Shown here piece after piece: positions 41,173-49,632 of a DNA stretch of 64,000 nt. Source of the DNA: Prosthecobacter vanneervenii (GTDB taxonomy: Bacteria > Verrucomicrobiota > Verrucomicrobiia > Verrucomicrobiales > Verrucomicrobiaceae); the NCBI RefSeq assembly GCF_014203095.1, contig NZ_JACHIG010000010.1, forward strand, positions 164,695-228,694, written 5' to 3'. Position 1 is the stretch's first letter; every line of letters starts with the position of its first letter. Below the pieces are notes generated by a model. The model saw only the letters and a list, made by a program, of their open reading frames with translations, made no database searches and was not told the DNA's origin. A program made the position numbers and the translations under genes.

Positions 41173-43161
41173 ATGGGCCGTGCCAACGATTCTGCTTCCG
41201 CCAGTTTTTCCAAGCGCGCCGGACAGTGGCTGACGTACGCGCTGTTCCGGTGCATCGAGTGCGTGCTGTGGGTGCTGCCCATCACCACTGTGTGGTATGT
41301 GGGCCGTGTGCTCGGTGGCGTGACGTATTTCCTGGCTGGAAAGTACCGCCGTCTGGCGCTGCATAATCTGCACATCGCCTTTGGCCGTGAGAAAAGCCCC
41401 GCCGAGCTGCGTCGTCTGGCGCATGAGCATTTCAAGAGCCTCTTTGCCAACATGCTCTGCGGCTTCAAGATGCCGCTCATGACCGAGGCGGAGATCTGCA
41501 AGCGCGTGCGCTCCGACGGCACCGAGCGCGCCCAGGCCGCCTTTGATGACGGCGAGCGCCCTCTCATGAACCTGGTACTGCATGCCAGCTGCTGGGAGAT
41601 CCTGACCCAGGTGCCGGCCATGTTTGTGCGCGGGCACAAGGCCGGTGCCATCTACCAGCCGCTGCGCAATCCCTGGCTCAATGCCCTGGTGCTGCGCCGA
41701 CGGAAAAAACTGGGCTATGCGCTCTTTGACCGGCAGGACGGGTTCACGGGACCCATGAAGTTCATGCGCGAGGGCGGCCAGGTGGGCGTGCTGGTGGACC
41801 AGCATGCCGGTGACCACGGCATCTGGTGCCCCTTCTTTGACCGCCTGGCCTCCACCACCACCATCGCCGCGCTCATGGCCATCCGCACCAAAGCCGTGGT
41901 GCTGCCCATGATGGTCTACAATGACGGCCCTGCACGCTGGCGTCTGCACTGCGCCCCTGCAGTCGTCGGCGCAGGTGGAAGGACCGACGCCGACAGCCTG
42001 ACCCTGGCCATCAATGCCGCCGTGGAGGGCCTCATTCGTGAACAGCCGGAGGCTTGGTTCTGGGTGCATAACCGCTGGAAGACGCCCAAGCCGTACTTCC
42101 TGCTGCCCAACTACCGCCGGGGTGTGGCCTTCCCAATGGATTACGACATGACACGTCTGCAACCCTTTGAGCTGCTCATTCGCAGCCCCAACTGGCTGGG
42201 AGACGCCTGCATGGCCTTCCCCATGGTGCGCGCCATCAAGCGCGGCCGCCCGGACCTCAAGATCACCGTGCTCGGGCCGGACAAACTGGAGGAGCTCTGG
42301 CTCTCCATGCCCGAGGTCTCGCGCTACATTGGCAAGCCCGCCAAGGAAGGGCTCTTCGCTGTCGCAAAGCGGATCAAGGCCACCGGCGTGAAGTTTGACG
42401 CCGCCGTACTCTGCACCAACTCCACCCGCAGCACGCTGGAGATCTGGCTGGCGGGCATCCCGCGCCGCGTGGGCTACAAGGGCTCTCTGCGCAGCAAGCT
42501 GCTCAATCAGATTATCAAGGAGCCGAAAAACAAGACGGGCATCGAGCACCACGCACACCGCTACATGCGCATCGCCCAGGGCATCGGCGCAGACATCGAG
42601 CAGCCTGGCTTATGGGATGCCGGTACGCCGCCTGTTTCCACCGATGGCACTCTACGCGTCGGCGTGTGTGCCGGGGCGGAGTATGGTCCTGCCAAGCGCT
42701 GGCCGCTGGAGCGCTTTGCCGCCGTGGTGAATCAGATCTCCGCGCAGCATGCGCAGTTCCGCTGGGAGCTGTTTGGCGCGCCGGGAGAAAAGGAGATGGG
42801 GGAAAAGCTCTCCGCCATGCTGCAGGCGCCGCATGAAAACCTGGTGGGCAAAACGCGCCTTTCAGAGCTCATCGCCCGACTGCGCCAGTGCCAGCTCCTG
42901 CTGACCAATGACACCGGCACCATGCATCTGGCTGCCGCGCTGGGCATCCCCACGGTCAGCATCTTCGGTTCCACCTGCCCCATCGCCACCGGCCCGCTGG
43001 GAGAGAGGCACACCGTGGTGCAGCACAAGGTGCCCTGCAGCCCCTGCTTTGAGCGCGAGTGCCCCTTTGGCCACTACGACTGCATGACGAAGGTCACGCC
43101 CGATGAGGTGGCGCAGGCGGTGCTGAAGGCGTGTGGGGTGGGGAAAATGACGAATGAGTAA
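41173..43161 (+). CDS. Fusion: lipid A acyltransferase (LpxL-like) + heptosyltransferase (WaaF-like, GT9)
   Basis: A 662-residue two-domain protein. Residues 15-305 are an LpxL/HtrB-type acyltransferase with membrane anchor (IECVLWVLPITTVWYVG), catalytic HASCWE (His137, Glu142; Hx4E), LVDQHAGDHGIWCPFF and the family end WFWVHNRWKTPKP. Residues 332-655 are a GT9 heptosyltransferase II: LLIRSPNWLGDACMAFPMV, GVCAGAEYGPAKRWPLERF and LTNDTGTMHLAAALG. Normally separate enzymes of lipid A acylation and core sugar addition. The linker is short and there is no stop or frameshift. The last residues MTNE come from an inverted repeat. It diverges from the sulfatase gene. Confidence 0.9.
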   Translation: MGRANDSASASFSKRAGQWLTYALFRCIECVLWVLPITTVWYVGRVLGGVTYFLAGKYRRLALHNLHIAFGREKSPAELRRLAHEHFKSLFANMLCGFKMPLMTEAEICKRVRSDGTERAQAAFDDGERPLMNLVLHASCWEILTQVPAMFVRGHKAGAIYQPLRNPWLNALVLRRRKKLGYALFDRQDGFTGPMKFMREGGQVGVLVDQHAGDHGIWCPFFDRLASTTTIAALMAIRTKAVVLPMMVYNDGPARWRLHCAPAVVGAGGRTDADSLTLAINAAVEGLIREQPEAWFWVHNRWKTPKPYFLLPNYRRGVAFPMDYDMTRLQPFELLIRSPNWLGDACMAFPMVRAIKRGRPDLKITVLGPDKLEELWLSMPEVSRYIGKPAKEGLFAVAKRIKATGVKFDAAVLCTNSTRSTLEIWLAGIPRRVGYKGSLRSKLLNQIIKEPKNKTGIEHHAHRYMRIAQGIGADIEQPGLWDAGTPPVSTDGTLRVGVCAGAEYGPAKRWPLERFAAVVNQISAQHAQFRWELFGAPGEKEMGEKLSAMLQAPHENLVGKTRLSELIARLRQCQLLLTNDTGTMHLAAALGIPTVSIFGSTCPIATGPLGERHTVVQHKVPCSPCFERECPFGHYDCMTKVTPDEVAQAVLKACGVGKMTNE

Positions 43162-43191
43162 ATCTGAATGACGAAGGAATGTCGAAGCACC
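43146..43191. repeat. Long imperfect inverted repeat, left arm
   Basis: AATGACGAATGAGTAAATC (43146-43164) is perfectly complementary to 43315-43333, and the similarity continues imperfectly to 43191 (GAATGACGAAGGAATG). The arm contains the last codons and stop of the acyltransferase-heptosyltransferase gene. Confidence 0.75.
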
Positions 43192-43283
43192 AATGACGAA
43201 ATAGGCTTTCAAAAGTGCGCAGGACTGCTGCATTGAACTCGACTGAAGCGCCGATACTCACAATTGTGTGCTCCCACTTTGGG

Positions 43284-43335
43284 GCTTCTGCATTCGGTAT
43301 TATTTCGGCATTCGGATTTACTCATTCGTCATTCC
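43284..43335. repeat. Long imperfect inverted repeat, right arm
   Basis: Partner of 43146-43191, with a 92-bp loop. The sequence is built of GAATGACGAA-like units seen in many dispersed intergenic repeats. It could fold into a large hairpin at the 3' ends of the convergent genes. Confidence 0.75.
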
Positions 43336-43409
43336 AACCTCACCTGCGCGGGCAGTGCTGCCGCAACAGAAAGAACGGCACGAAATCAGCCCGGTTAGCG
43401 CAGGTGCCA

Positions 43410-44000
43410 TTACGGCTCCGCCACCGGATCCCGGCCCACGAAGATGCCTAGTACGGCACCGCCGATGACCCAGGCGATCACGTGATCGGCGATGTTCACC
43501 ACGGTGTCGCGGCCGGGGTTTTCAAACCAGATCCACATGGGCAGGTCGGCCACCAGTCCGGCAAAGAGTCCCGCCGCCGCCACGTAGGCGATGCGCGCCG
43601 GGTAGAACAAGGCCACCTGGGAAAGCAGCGCGGCGATCAGGAAGGCACAGACCAGCGTGCGGATGAAGCTCAGCACCATGTTGGTGCCCATGCTGATCTC
43701 CGTTTTGCCGGGACGCACCACAGCATACATGTAGGGACCGTCTGCCAGGGCCTTGGCCTGAGCTGCTTCAAACGCTTTCTTCTCCTCGGCGGTGGCGACT
43801 TTGGGTGCCTGGCCCATGGAGGGCAGCAGGTACGTGCCATGACCGGCGGTGACGTTGGCCTTGATCACCTCCGCCACGGCGGATTCATCACGGAAAGAGC
43901 GGAATCCATTCGTGTGCCAGCCGATGACGGTCCACGACAGCGCCTCCCAGCTGAAGACGGCCAGCGCAGCAAGAACGGCTCCGAGAATGAGTTTGCCCAT
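43410..44000 (-). CDS. Inner-membrane protein, hypothetical
   Basis: A 196-residue protein with an N-terminal span (LILGAVLAALAVFSWEALSW), a periplasmic domain of about 80 residues with a conserved-looking TYLLPSMGQAP stretch, and three further spans (IRTLVCAFLIAALLSQVALF, RIAYVAAAGLFAGLVADLPMWIWF, VIAWVIGGAVLGIFVG). I know similar proteins as uncharacterised in many Gram-negatives. Nothing in the context indicates a role. Start ATG 44000 opens into the first span. Confidence 0.65.
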   Translation of the reverse strand: MGKLILGAVLAALAVFSWEALSWTVIGWHTNGFRSFRDESAVAEVIKANVTAGHGTYLLPSMGQAPKVATAEEKKAFEAAQAKALADGPYMYAVVRPGKTEISMGTNMVLSFIRTLVCAFLIAALLSQVALFYPARIAYVAAAGLFAGLVADLPMWIWFENPGRDTVVNIADHVIAWVIGGAVLGIFVGRDPVAEP

Positions 44001-44087
44001 GGGTGGTAATAATGGCTCAGGCTGGAAGGGCAAGCAGGCAATCTGCCAAAACTGTCACGATGACGCCACAGAGGTGTGGCGTCTGTT

Positions 44088-45026
44088 TCAGCATACGGGC
44101 GTCAGCAGAGGCTGGCCGCTGAAATGGGCGGCCAGATTTTCCACCACCAGCCGGGCCATGGCAGCGCGCGTTTCGTGCGTGCCGCTGCCCAGATGCGGGA
44201 GGAGCACGGCATTGGCACACTGCAGCAGCGCCTCAGGCACCTGCGGCTCGTTCTCAAACACATCCAGGCCCGCACCACGGATGGTGCCGTTTTGCAGCGC
44301 AGAGATCAGTGCCCCTTCATCCACTACAGAGCCGCGGGCGATGTTGATCAGCGTGCCCTTGCTGCCCAGCGCGGCCAGCACTTCGGCATTGATGAGGTGT
44401 TTGGTCGCTGCACCGCCCGGGCAGGCCACCACCAGGTAGTCCACGGCACGCGCCAGCTCTGTCAGCGAGGCGTGATATTCCCAGCCCACATCCTGCTGCG
44501 TGCGGCCGTGGTAGGCGATGCGCATGCCATGAGCCTCCAACCTGCGTGCGATCGCCTTGCCGATGCGCCCCAGACCCACGATGCCTGCCAGCTTGCCATG
44601 CAGGGCGTGAGCCAGCGGAAAGGCCCCCTTCAGCCACGAGCCCGCGTGCAGAAAGCGGTTCGCCGCGATAAGCTGGCGGCTCGTCATCAAAACCAGCGCG
44701 CTGGCCGTGTCTGCCACATCCTCGGTCAGCACATCGGGGGTGTTCGTCACGCGGATGCCGTGCGCCTTGCACCAGTCCACTGGCACGCCGTCATAGCCCA
44801 CGCCAAAGACGCTCATGATCTCCAGCCTCGGCAGCTGCTCCAGCAGCGGCACGGGGGCGACGCTGCCACCAGCCATTACAATGGCGCGGATCTCTCCGCC
44901 CACCTGCGCCAGCAGCGCGGCTTTGTCTGCGGCATGGAAGTAGTCATGACACACATGCGCGGCCAGCAGCGGCTGCATGAGGAAGTCTGGCAAAGGAGCA
45001 AGAATGAGGGCGGGGGTCTTTTCCAT
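44088..45026 (-). CDS. D-2-hydroxyacid dehydrogenase (NAD(P)-dependent)
   Basis: A 312-residue D-isomer-specific 2-hydroxyacid dehydrogenase. The catalytic triad is present: Arg in NIARGSVVDE, Glu in GLDVFENEPQVP, His in LLPHLGSGTHET. The nucleotide-binding motif is GIVGLGRIGKAIARRLEAHG; the YHGRTQQ after the second strand (Arg/Thr rather than Asp) favours NADP(H). It likely reduces hydroxypyruvate or glyoxylate (GhrB/glyoxylate reductase type). The TNTPDVLTEDVAD signature supports this. The frame could start at 45041. It is next to a truncated haemoglobin gene on the same strand. Confidence 0.9.
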   Translation of the reverse strand: MEKTPALILAPLPDFLMQPLLAAHVCHDYFHAADKAALLAQVGGEIRAIVMAGGSVAPVPLLEQLPRLEIMSVFGVGYDGVPVDWCKAHGIRVTNTPDVLTEDVADTASALVLMTSRQLIAANRFLHAGSWLKGAFPLAHALHGKLAGIVGLGRIGKAIARRLEAHGMRIAYHGRTQQDVGWEYHASLTELARAVDYLVVACPGGAATKHLINAEVLAALGSKGTLINIARGSVVDEGALISALQNGTIRGAGLDVFENEPQVPEALLQCANAVLLPHLGSGTHETRAAMARLVVENLAAHFSGQPLLTPVC

Positions 45027-45072
45027 GAAGGCGATCACCATCCTGCGACTGCATCGCCTGACAAGCGGCGAT

Positions 45073-45453
45073 TCAGCCCTCGCGGTTGCGCATCATGTCC
45101 GCCACCTGGGCAAAGAACAGGCCGATGGTCTGCGCCTCGGCGGCAGGTACGACCACCTCCTGCATCGCTTCTGTCATGAGCTTCATCCAGCGGTCGCGCT
45201 CCGCCTCGCCGATGGGGAAAGGCATGTGCCTGCCGCGCAGGCGCGGATGGCCGCGCTCCTGGATGTAGGTCTGCGGCCCGCCGAAACGGTACACGATGAA
45301 ATCGGCCAGCCGCTTCTCCGCATTCTCCCAGTCATCTGCCGGGTACATCACGCCGATGAGGTCATCCACCCGCACACGGCGGTAAAAGGCCGTCACCATG
45401 TCGCGCAGGGTCTTTTCGCCCACCCGGGCGCAGAGAGTCGAGAGTTCATCCAT
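45073..45453 (-). CDS. Truncated haemoglobin (group II-like globin)
   Basis: A 126-residue protein of the truncated 2/2 globin family. It contains FIVYRFGGPQTYIQERGHPR, where Tyr/Phe at the start and the His of RGHPRLR give the proximal haem ligand region, followed by RHMPFPIGEAERDRWMKLM typical of group II trHb. These proteins bind O2, NO or nitrite in the cytoplasm and are linked to nitrosative or oxidative stress. The start at 45453 gives the usual MDELSTLCARVGE beginning. It diverges from exported MsrA (194 bp apart). Confidence 0.85.
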   Translation of the reverse strand: MDELSTLCARVGEKTLRDMVTAFYRRVRVDDLIGVMYPADDWENAEKRLADFIVYRFGGPQTYIQERGHPRLRGRHMPFPIGEAERDRWMKLMTEAMQEVVVPAAEAQTIGLFFAQVADMMRNREG

Positions 45454-45647
45454 GCAGGCAGAGTAGAGATGGCGGCCAGGAAACGCAAAAAGGATCAAAA
45501 ACCGAAACCTTCCAAATCCCGCTCTTTTTTGTGCTCTTGCGTTTCTATGAGGCCATCAATTACCGCTTTCTTGGAATTCAGCCGAAAGTTTCGTCTCCCA
45601 CAGGACGGATGATTGACTCAATACCCCGACTCGTTCGTATTCTTCCC

Positions 45648-46322
45648 ATGAAAACCGCGCTCACCCTCCTCACCACCTTTCTCATGGCCTCGCTCGCCCC
45701 GCACTCCCCTGCCGCAGACGCGGCCCCTGCCAAAACTGAAACCGCTGTGATCGGCGGCGGCTGCTTCTGGTGCGTGGAGGCGCAGTACCTCCTGGTCAAG
45801 GGGGTGAAGAGCGTGGTCAGCGGCTACGCCGGCGGCAAGACCGAAAACCCCACCTATGAGCAGGTTTGCACGGGAGACACCGGCCACGCCGAAGTGGTGA
45901 AGATCGAGTTCGACCCCGCCGTGGTGACCTACAAGGAGATCATCGACCTCTTCTGGGACGCGCACGACCCCACCAGCGTGACCAAGGAAGACGGCGTGCA
46001 CCATGGCAAGTTCCTGCCCAAAGGCACCGCCTACCAGGGCAACGACTACGGCACCCAGTACCGCTCCGCCATCTACTACACCACCGAGGAGCAGCACCAG
46101 ATCGCCGAAGCCTCCAAGGCCGAGGTGCAGAAGAAGTGGAAAGACCCCATCGCCACGGAGATCGCCCCGCTGAAGAAGTTTTATCCTGCCGAGGACTACC
46201 ACCAGAACTTCAAGGCCCTGAACCCCAACCAGGGCTACGTGCGCGCCGTCGTCACCCCGAAGACTGAGAAGTTCAAGCACACGCTGGAGGAGAAGGGCAA
46301 GATCAAGCCCGAGGCGAAGTAA
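45648..46322 (+). CDS. msrA: Exported peptide-methionine (S)-S-oxide reductase
   Basis: A 224-residue MsrA with an N-terminal signal (MKTALTLLTTFLMASLAPHSPAA). The active-site motif GGGCFWCVE has catalytic Cys39, and the conserved GYAGG, GHAEVV, DPTSVTKE and QYRSAIYY segments are present. It reduces methionine S-sulfoxide in proteins, here in the periplasm. MsrB is not adjacent. The start is set by the signal peptide; an in-frame upstream extension has no such feature. A terminator follows. Confidence 0.95.
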   Translation: MKTALTLLTTFLMASLAPHSPAADAAPAKTETAVIGGGCFWCVEAQYLLVKGVKSVVSGYAGGKTENPTYEQVCTGDTGHAEVVKIEFDPAVVTYKEIIDLFWDAHDPTSVTKEDGVHHGKFLPKGTAYQGNDYGTQYRSAIYYTTEEQHQIAEASKAEVQKKWKDPIATEIAPLKKFYPAEDYHQNFKALNPNQGYVRAVVTPKTEKFKHTLEEKGKIKPEAK

Positions 46323-46348
46323 CCGCGCACCGCCCAGCATTCGAGTGC

Positions 46349-46377
46349 AGCCCAGGTCGAAAGGCCTGGGCTTTTTT
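46349..46377 (+). terminator. Rho-independent terminator of msrA
   Basis: Stem AGCCCAGG (46349-46356) / CCTGGGCT (46365-46372) with an 8-nt loop, followed by a T-run through 46377. Confidence 0.88.
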
Positions 46378-46499
46378 GTGGGCAGTCCGAGAAACCGGGA
46401 GCTCATGCCAAGTAAATCCACCAATTTCTTAAGGGGTGGATTTATCTTGTTCTCCCGCCTGCAATCTGACAGAACAGGCGGCAACTGACTCCCATACCT

Positions 46500-47531
46500 A
46501 TGAGTGCAAGCCGCATCCTTATCCGCGTCATCATCGTTCTGGTCTGTGTGCTGGTAGGCGCCAGCATCGGGGTTTCCCGGCAGGCGCTGCGCCTCACGAG
46601 TCAACCGTCGGAGTTTCGATCTCTGGCCAAGCTGGTGGCCGGCGGGAATCTCAGCAATGGGGGGCTGAACTGGAAGGAGCAGCAGCAGGACTTTTACGGA
46701 ACGATCCTTGAAACCGTGGAATCTGCCGAAATGAGCCGCCGCGCCCTGGAGCGCGTGCGGGCGCTGAACCCCGAGTACAAAGACAAGAAGTGCGATGTGG
46801 CCATCCGTGCCGTCCAGAACAAGGGCAGCGGCATCATCAACATCCTCGCGACGGGGGATGAACCCAAATACACCCGCCTCTTTCTCGATGCATTGCTGGA
46901 TGAGTACATCTCCTTCCGGCAGAGCATTCGCGAGCAGGCCCAGGGCAAGGTGTTGCAGCACTTTCTCAATGAGGTGGTGTCAAAACAGAAGGCCATGGAA
47001 GATTCCATGGAAAAGCTGAAGGCGGCACGTGCCCAGGGGGTGGACACACTCAGCGTCAGGTCAGACCTGGAGCGGCAGGTGGGGCGCCTCAATGCCCAGC
47101 GCAACCAGCGAGACGATATCCGCTTCAAGCTCAGGACGATGAAGGATGACGATGCCGGCCGCGGGCCCATGCAAGCGCTACTGGAAACCACCGAATCCGA
47201 AATTCGCGACATCGAAAGGTACCTGGACATCAAGGATGCCGCCCTCTCAGAACTGAAAGCGTGGCAGGAAAAATTCGCTGCTGACAAGCTGGCCTATGAG
47301 AAGCTCTTCAACGAAGTGGAAAAGCTGCAGACCATCTTCAACACGCAGAGCGACTACGTGGCCATCCAGGAGCGCGCCACGCCTGCCAGCGAAAACGTCG
47401 AGAACTGGGTCATGCCATTCGTGATTGGTGCAGTCGCAGGCGGTCTGCCGTTTGGCATCGTGGGCCTGGTGCTGAGCCTGCTGCTGGTGCGTGCGCCCAA
47501 GCCGCCGCAGGTCCCGACGCCCATCGTGTGA
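46500..47531 (+). CDS. Wzz-like chain-length/polysaccharide co-polymerase type protein
   Basis: A 343-residue protein with two spans, one at each end (RVIIVLVCVLVGASIG near residue 10 and VMPFVIGAVAGGLPFGIVGLVLSLLLV near the C-terminus), and a long helical coiled-coil region (about 130-290) in the periplasm. This is the architecture of Wzz/polysaccharide co-polymerases, but the canonical N-terminal Wzz motif is not evident. The tail PKPPQVPTPIV is proline-rich. There is no tyrosine kinase or wza/wzc neighbour, so the family is only a structural inference. Confidence 0.6.
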   Translation: MSASRILIRVIIVLVCVLVGASIGVSRQALRLTSQPSEFRSLAKLVAGGNLSNGGLNWKEQQQDFYGTILETVESAEMSRRALERVRALNPEYKDKKCDVAIRAVQNKGSGIINILATGDEPKYTRLFLDALLDEYISFRQSIREQAQGKVLQHFLNEVVSKQKAMEDSMEKLKAARAQGVDTLSVRSDLERQVGRLNAQRNQRDDIRFKLRTMKDDDAGRGPMQALLETTESEIRDIERYLDIKDAALSELKAWQEKFAADKLAYEKLFNEVEKLQTIFNTQSDYVAIQERATPASENVENWVMPFVIGAVAGGLPFGIVGLVLSLLLVRAPKPPQVPTPIV

Positions 47532-47623
47532 TCACAAATCTTCCGGGGCAATTCATCCATTGAGCAAATCAATTCGCAGTGGCCCGTGCTTTCGCGCAGC
47601 ATGGGTGCATCCCGTTTCCTGCC

Positions 47624-48964
47624 ATGAGCAACAATCATCACCGCTGGCTTCTTGAGCAGCTCCCGCAATGGGAGCGTGAAGGTTTGGTTTCCACTGACGC
47701 GGCGCGCACTTTGCGCGAGCGCCATGCGGTGGATGACTCCCAGCCCGGCGCGGCGCAGATCGTGATGGGCGCGCTCGGGGCGCTGCTCATCGGCAGCGGC
47801 CTGATCGCCATCATCGGTTTCAACTGGGATGACTTCACGCGTCCGGTGCGGCTCATGTTTGCCTTTGTGCCGCTGCTGCTCACGCAGCTCTTCAGCTTTC
47901 GTGCTTTGCAGCGTGGAGAGGCCACGGCGGCCTGGGTACGGGAGACGGCCGCGCTGCTGCAGGCGCTGGCCACGGGCGCGTGCATCGCGCTGGTCTCGCA
48001 AATCTACAATCTCGGCGGCGAGTGGCCGGATTTCCTCTTCTGGTGGCTGCTGCTCAGCCTGCCTCTGGTCTGGGTGCTGCGCTCCAGCGCCGTGGCCATC
48101 TTTTACCTCATCGGCATCGCGGTGTGGAGCGTGGCCCAGGTGGAGCATAGCAGGCCGTGGTATGACAGTCCCCTGCTCTACCCGCTGCTGCTGCTGGGCC
48201 TGCTGCCGTACTGGCCGGGGTGGAAAAATAAGGCCACGCTTTCCCTCTCCGTGCGCTGGGTCATGACGCTCAGCGCCATCTTCGGCCTGTGCAGCGCGGC
48301 GGTGTTTGCCTGTGACCGCAGCACCACCACCGGCCACGGCTACTACGAGAACTGCTTCTTCTGGCTCTGGACGCTGACCGCTGCCGTGCTGGCTCTCTTT
48401 CCGCTCAATCCAAGCTGCCTCGACGAGCCCACCCGCCGCAAGCCGCAGGTGGTGCTCGGCAGTCTTTGGCTTCTGGGCTACGGCGTGGCCGCGACTTTCC
48501 ATGGGACCAGTCGTGAAATTCTACGAGGGATGCCCCATGCCCTGCATCTGCCCTGGTGCTGGGGCTTGTTGACTGTGCTGGCAGCGTTTCTGGTGCTGGC
48601 CTTCCTGCGCAGGCGCTGGGCGGTGCTGGCAATCGCTTCGATTTCCCTGCTGCCCGTGCTCATGATCCCGCTCTATCGTCCCAAGGCCCAGCCTGATGGC
48701 ATGCTGCTCTCCTGGCTGGCGTTGCTGCATCTGTCGGCCATCGGCATCACGCTCATCGTGCTGGAGTTTGCTGGAAAGAAAGGCGCTCCGCGTCTCGGTG
48801 CCACGCTGCTCTCGGTGCTCATCATCGCCCGCATGGCGGACAGCGATCTCTCCCTGCTGACCAAAGGTGTGGCCTTCATCGGCGTCGGCATCGCCTTCCT
48901 GGGTTTCAACATCCTCATGGGCCGCATGCTCAAACAGAAAACCGCTGCTCCCCTTCCCGCATGA
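47624..48964 (+). CDS. DUF2157 membrane protein
   Basis: A 446-residue membrane protein with a soluble N-terminal stretch (WLLEQLPQWEREGLVSTDAARTLRERH) followed by about 12 spans. It matches DUF2157, whose members are nearly always encoded next to a GDYXXLXY-motif gene, as here (the next gene overlaps its stop by 4 bp). The function is not known. The start ATG 47624 is the one immediately before the conserved N-terminal stretch. Confidence 0.85.
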   Translation: MSNNHHRWLLEQLPQWEREGLVSTDAARTLRERHAVDDSQPGAAQIVMGALGALLIGSGLIAIIGFNWDDFTRPVRLMFAFVPLLLTQLFSFRALQRGEATAAWVRETAALLQALATGACIALVSQIYNLGGEWPDFLFWWLLLSLPLVWVLRSSAVAIFYLIGIAVWSVAQVEHSRPWYDSPLLYPLLLLGLLPYWPGWKNKATLSLSVRWVMTLSAIFGLCSAAVFACDRSTTTGHGYYENCFFWLWTLTAAVLALFPLNPSCLDEPTRRKPQVVLGSLWLLGYGVAATFHGTSREILRGMPHALHLPWCWGLLTVLAAFLVLAFLRRRWAVLAIASISLLPVLMIPLYRPKAQPDGMLLSWLALLHLSAIGITLIVLEFAGKKGAPRLGATLLSVLIIARMADSDLSLLTKGVAFIGVGIAFLGFNILMGRMLKQKTAAPLPA

Positions 48965-49512
48965 AAACGTTTCCCCTCATCATCTTCGGCATCGCCGCGC
49001 TGGCGCAGTGGGCGGCGCCCCTGTCCCAAATCTGGACGCATGAGCAGGTGCTGGCCCAAGGCACGCTCATCAGGCTCAAGTGCCAGGCCCCGGACCCCTA
49101 CGACCCGCTACGCGGACGCTACCTGGCCGTGCGACCCGTTTTGCGGGAGGCCACCTTGCCGGCGGGCCTGAAGCTGCAGAAAGGCATGCAGGTGTATGCG
49201 CTGCTCACCCCCGGTGCGGACGGCATTGCCACCATCTCCGCTCTCTCGCTCACGCCCCCGGCTGACGGCGCGTACATCCGTCTCAGGGCAGGCTACGTGT
49301 ACAGTGACAAAGCATCTATCGAGTGGCCCTTTGACCGCTTTTACGTGAACGAAAAGCTCGCGCCTGAGGCGGACAAATGGTTCGCCGAAAACATCCGGGG
49401 AGACAAAGGCATCACCGCCGAAGTCCGCGTGCTCAACGGGCGCGCCGTCCTTGCGGACCTGAGCCTCGACGGCAAGCCTTTCCGCGAGATCCTCAAGGAG
49501 CGGGCGAAGTGA
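48961..49512 (+). CDS. GDYXXLXY-domain protein
   Basis: A 183-residue protein with an N-terminal signal-anchor (FPLIIFGIAALAQWAAPLSQIW) and the domain motif PYDPLRGRYLAVRP, which corresponds to the GDYxxLxY signature with variation (RGRYLAV). The rest is beta-rich, consistent with a periplasmic or outer-face domain. It overlaps the DUF2157 stop by 4 bp, so the pair is translationally coupled. The role of this two-gene system is unknown. Confidence 0.85.
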   Translation: MKTFPLIIFGIAALAQWAAPLSQIWTHEQVLAQGTLIRLKCQAPDPYDPLRGRYLAVRPVLREATLPAGLKLQKGMQVYALLTPGADGIATISALSLTPPADGAYIRLRAGYVYSDKASIEWPFDRFYVNEKLAPEADKWFAENIRGDKGITAEVRVLNGRAVLADLSLDGKPFREILKERAK

Positions 49513-49632
49513 GCCGCTGCACGGGCTGGCAGCAGGCGGATTTACACGCAAAGAGCCGCAATTCCGGGCGCAAACCGGAACGAGCATCGCTTGCGCGGGG
49601 CCGTGTTGCGTGAAAAGCTGCGCGCCCCACCC

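Noticed and set aside
41146..42558. Minus-strand reading frame (470 codons)
   Set aside because: Antisense to the acyltransferase-heptosyltransferase fusion, whose motifs are unambiguous.
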